Assembly: GCF_946885725.1 (NCBI RefSeq) | Contig: NZ_CAMPGZ010000200.1 | Coordinates: 1-7,397, forward strand | Direction: 5' to 3' | DNA: 7,397 nt | From: an uncultured Nocardioides sp. | Lineage (GTDB): Bacteria; Actinomycetota; Actinomycetes; Propionibacteriales; Nocardioidaceae | Part shown: one piece after another, positions 5,849 through 7,397 of the stretch | Position numbering within the stretch: the first letter of the stretch is position 1 | Layout: each line of letters begins with the position of its first letter | Position numbers and translations under genes: made by a program | Notes under the pieces: generated by a model | The model's input: the letters and a program-made list of their open reading frames with translations, nothing else | Databases searched by the model: none | What the model was told of the DNA's origin: nothing

Positions 5849-6713
5849 CCACTCGCTCCTCGGTGGAATGTTCGGCTTGCTCAAGCGGCTGCGCGTCTCC
5901 GCGAAGTGTCGCCGCATCGAGCAGGAGTAGCCGCGTGGGACGGAACTGCTCCAGCAGGTCGGCCGCGGCATGCAGGCTGTCCGGCGAGGGGCGGCAGAGG
6001 ACTGTGAACCGCTGCTCGTCCATCGCCACAAGAAGTCCCCGGGTGCCCGACACGAGTTCGTCGACCGAAATCGCGTCTGCGACGCCGCGCTCGAACTCGG
6101 CCAACAGCACAGGGCCGTCGAACTCGACCGAAGAACGCGTCGAGTCTTGCGAAGTGCGGCGCTCGCGCAGGCCCGCTGACACCTGAGAGATGGCGTAGCC
6201 GGCCAGGAGCAGCATGCCCAGGAGCGTGACGCCTCCCTTGCCGTGCAGAGCATCGCGGATGCCGCCAAGGTACGGGACGTGGAACCAGACCTCGCCGCGC
6301 ACCGCGCCGGCGGGGATGGGGGCGACGTCCGCGCCGCGGTTGGCGTCGCCCTTGAAAGTGAACGTGAGGCCCTCGGGCTCGTCGTGGACCTTCACAACAC
6401 GGTGGGTCACGAAGACCTTCTTGCCTTCCTCGCGTTGATAGGTCGCGATGTCGCCGGGCTCGAGTGTTCGTGGGTCGACGGGCCGCACCAGGACGACGGA
6501 CCCGACCGGGATCTCCGGCGTCATGCTGCCGGTCAGCACCGTGAGCGCCACGCCGTGGGTCGCCCGAGGTAGGACGATGACGACGGCCACACAGAACACC
6601 ACGAGCAGCGCGAAAGCGAGCAGAGCAAGCCGCGTCACGATCCGCACAGTCGCGCGGATCACGTTTCTGTTGCGGTCGTTCTTCGACATGCCCGGCTCGC
6701 TCTCGGTCGTCAT
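5829..6713 (-). CDS. sipW: SipW-type (ER-type) signal peptidase I with C-terminal extension
   Basis: This membrane serine protease of family S26 removes signal peptides from exported proteins. The 294-residue protein has a short cytoplasmic N-terminus and TM helix 1 (about 27-48). The extracellular catalytic domain follows: TGSMTPEIPVGSVVLV with nucleophile S63, GDIATY (87-92), VFVTHRVV with H104 in place of the bacterial lysine, and GDANRGAD (122-129) with candidate aspartates. The Ser-His arrangement marks the archaeal/eukaryotic-like SipW branch that processes TasA-type substrates. TM helix 2 spans about 162-178. The remaining 115 residues should be cytosolic; they show no motif I recognise and end in an acidic stretch. 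ATG 6713 has only AAGG beside it; an ATG at 6689 (MSKNDRN) is a possible alternative. It lies 46 nt after a TasA-like gene across a hairpin and overlaps the RTX substrate gene by 20 nt, so peptidase and substrates form one unit. Confidence 0.9.
   Translation of the reverse strand: MTTESEPGMSKNDRNRNVIRATVRIVTRLALLAFALLVVFCVAVVIVLPRATHGVALTVLTGSMTPEIPVGSVVLVRPVDPRTLEPGDIATYQREEGKKVFVTHRVVKVHDEPEGLTFTFKGDANRGADVAPIPAGAVRGEVWFHVPYLGGIRDALHGKGGVTLLGMLLLAGYAISQVSAGLRERRTSQDSTRSSVEFDGPVLLAEFERGVADAISVDELVSGTRGLLVAMDEQRFTVLCRPSPDSLHAAADLLEQFRPTRLLLLDAATLRGDAQPLEQAEHSTEERVDARVDA
5856..5861 (-). promoter_or_regulatory. Ribosome-binding site of the RTX-protein gene, inside the peptidase gene
   Basis: On the minus strand GAGGAG stands 7 nt before ATG 5848. 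It decides the start of the RTX protein, whose frame is open for 140 more codons upstream. The ribosome finishing the peptidase passes over this site before stopping at 5829, so translation of the two genes is probably coupled. Confidence 0.75.
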
Positions 6714-6718
6714 CCTTA

Positions 6719-6754
6719 GTGAGCCGTGCGGGTCACAAGGCCCGCACGGCTCAC
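6719..6754 (-). terminator. Strong hairpin between the TasA-like gene and sipW, likely terminator/attenuator
   Basis: GTGAGCCGTGCGGG (6719-6732) and CCCGCACGGCTCAC (6741-6754) are perfect 14-bp complements around an 8-nt loop. On the minus strand the hairpin begins 5 nt after the TasA-like stop codon and ends 5 nt before the sipW ATG at 6713. No T-run follows, only TAAGG. It could end most transcripts after the abundant structural gene while letting some continue into sipW. Its downstream arm also occupies the place of the sipW ribosome-binding site. Confidence 0.75.
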
Positions 6755-6759
6755 GCAGT

Positions 6760-7397
6760 TCAGGAGAGGACCTGCTCCAGGTCGAAGCGCCAGTCGAACG
6801 ACACATCGTCGCCCTGCGTCCTGTTGGTGGCGCTGTCCAGGAGCGACATCTCCATGCGGACGCAGATGCCCTCTCCGGCCTTCAGGTCGCCGAGGGAGAA
6901 CGTTGTGCCCGCGCGGTCCGCCAGCGTGCCGACACCGCTCGGGGTGGTCGACTTGTAGATGCCCGTGCTCGCGCAGCTGGAGGCACCGGGCATCGGGTCG
7001 CTGACGAGAATCTGCACCCTGGCCTCCTGCGAGAGCTCACCCTTGGTGCCACACCCGCCACCGCCCTCGGCTTCGTTCTCCGACTTCGTGGTGCAGGCCG
7101 GACCGCCGTCCTCGGTGTCGACGAGGTTCTGGATCTTTGCGGTGAGTCGGCCGACCGGCACGTTGTCGGCATCGGCGCTGGCCAGGTAGAACTCCTGGAA
7201 CTTGTTCTGTCCCGGCGCCAGGCTGAAGGGCTTGATCGTGCTGCCCGCGCCATCGCGGGTGGAGACGTTGAGCTTAAGGATGCCAGCCCCGGCGCTGGTC
7301 GACTCGACGCCGAAGTCGGACCACGCGGCCATGGTGGTGCCGCCGGCGGCGAGGGCGAGGGCGGCGACGCCGGCCAGGCTGCCCTTGATGAGCTTGC
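6760..7397 (-). CDS. TasA/camelysin-like secreted protein with SipW-type signal peptide (5' end off the window)
   Basis: The frame is open to the window edge, giving 211 visible residues; only the first few of the protein are probably missing. The visible start reads KLIKGSLAGVAALALAAGG, a basic end plus hydrophobic core, followed by TTMAAWSDF. This matches the GGTWAAFND region where SipW cuts TasA in Bacillus. The ATG at 7332 lies within this signal peptide and is not the start. The mature part resembles TasA/CalY (camelysin, once called peptidase M73): a beta-rich stretch, the landmark FSLAPGQ comparable to the LKPGD of TasA, and VPVGRLTAKIQNLVD. Four cysteines (in PACTTK, GGCGTK, SSCAST, GICVRM) could pair. 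TasA proteins assemble into extracellular fibres of biofilm matrix; a similar surface or fibre role is likely here but inferred. It is the first visible gene of the sipW operon, with its promoter outside the window. Confidence 0.85.
   Translation of the reverse strand, partial: KLIKGSLAGVAALALAAGGTTMAAWSDFGVESTSAGAGILKLNVSTRDGAGSTIKPFSLAPGQNKFQEFYLASADADNVPVGRLTAKIQNLVDTEDGGPACTTKSENEAEGGGGCGTKGELSQEARVQILVSDPMPGASSCASTGIYKSTTPSGVGTLADRAGTTFSLGDLKAGEGICVRMEMSLLDSATNRTQGDDVSFDWRFDLEQVLS

Noticed and set aside
5849..6268. A 140-codon upstream extension of the RTX protein
   Set aside because: That stretch overlaps the signal peptidase in another frame, reads as Arg/Ser/Cys-rich noise, and would bury the signal peptide. 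ATG 5848 has a clear ribosome-binding site.

Overview
The window is GC-rich throughout, has no rRNA, tRNA, CRISPR array or transposase gene, and reads as chromosome from a high-GC actinobacterium. The protein styles (a compact EtfB/EtfA pair, a SipW/TasA-type export locus, a short two-TM protein ending in DRIIRP) resemble Nocardioidaceae such as Nocardioides or relatives. That placement is inference from memory of such proteins; no search was run.

Plus-strand half (1-2600). Bases 1-83 hold no gene I can support. A promoter and a strong ribosome-binding site then lead into a small two-helix membrane protein (140-661) whose N-terminus is a Ser/Thr/Ala-rich tail built on 12-bp tandem repeats. 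Next come etfB (783-1568) and etfA (1597-2544), the two subunits of electron transfer flavoprotein, which passes electrons from acyl-CoA dehydrogenases to the respiratory chain. The etfB leader has a candidate operator over its -10 box and a hairpin wedged between the Shine-Dalgarno and the start codon. A strong GC hairpin terminator follows etfA.

Convergence point (2593-2704). A 74-bp element with perfect 17-bp inverted ends lies between etfA and the convergent response-regulator gene. It looks like a REP/MITE-type intergenic repeat or a bidirectional terminator.

Minus-strand half (7397 to 2704), read in transcription order. First is a TasA/camelysin-like secreted protein (5' end cut by the window edge), then a 14-bp hairpin, then a SipW-type (ER-type) signal peptidase with a C-terminal cytosolic extension. 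Overlapping the peptidase by 20 nt is a secreted RTX calcium-binding-repeat protein that itself carries a SipW-type signal peptide and a long Pro-rich tail. After a terminator and a 188-nt spacer come a membrane sensor kinase with about eight TM helices and a NarL/LuxR-type response regulator, coupled by a 4-nt GTGA overlap. The likely theme is a dedicated export module, with peptidase and two substrates encoded together, for cell-surface or matrix proteins. The neighbouring two-component system might sense the envelope or surface and regulate it, but nothing in the sequence proves that link.
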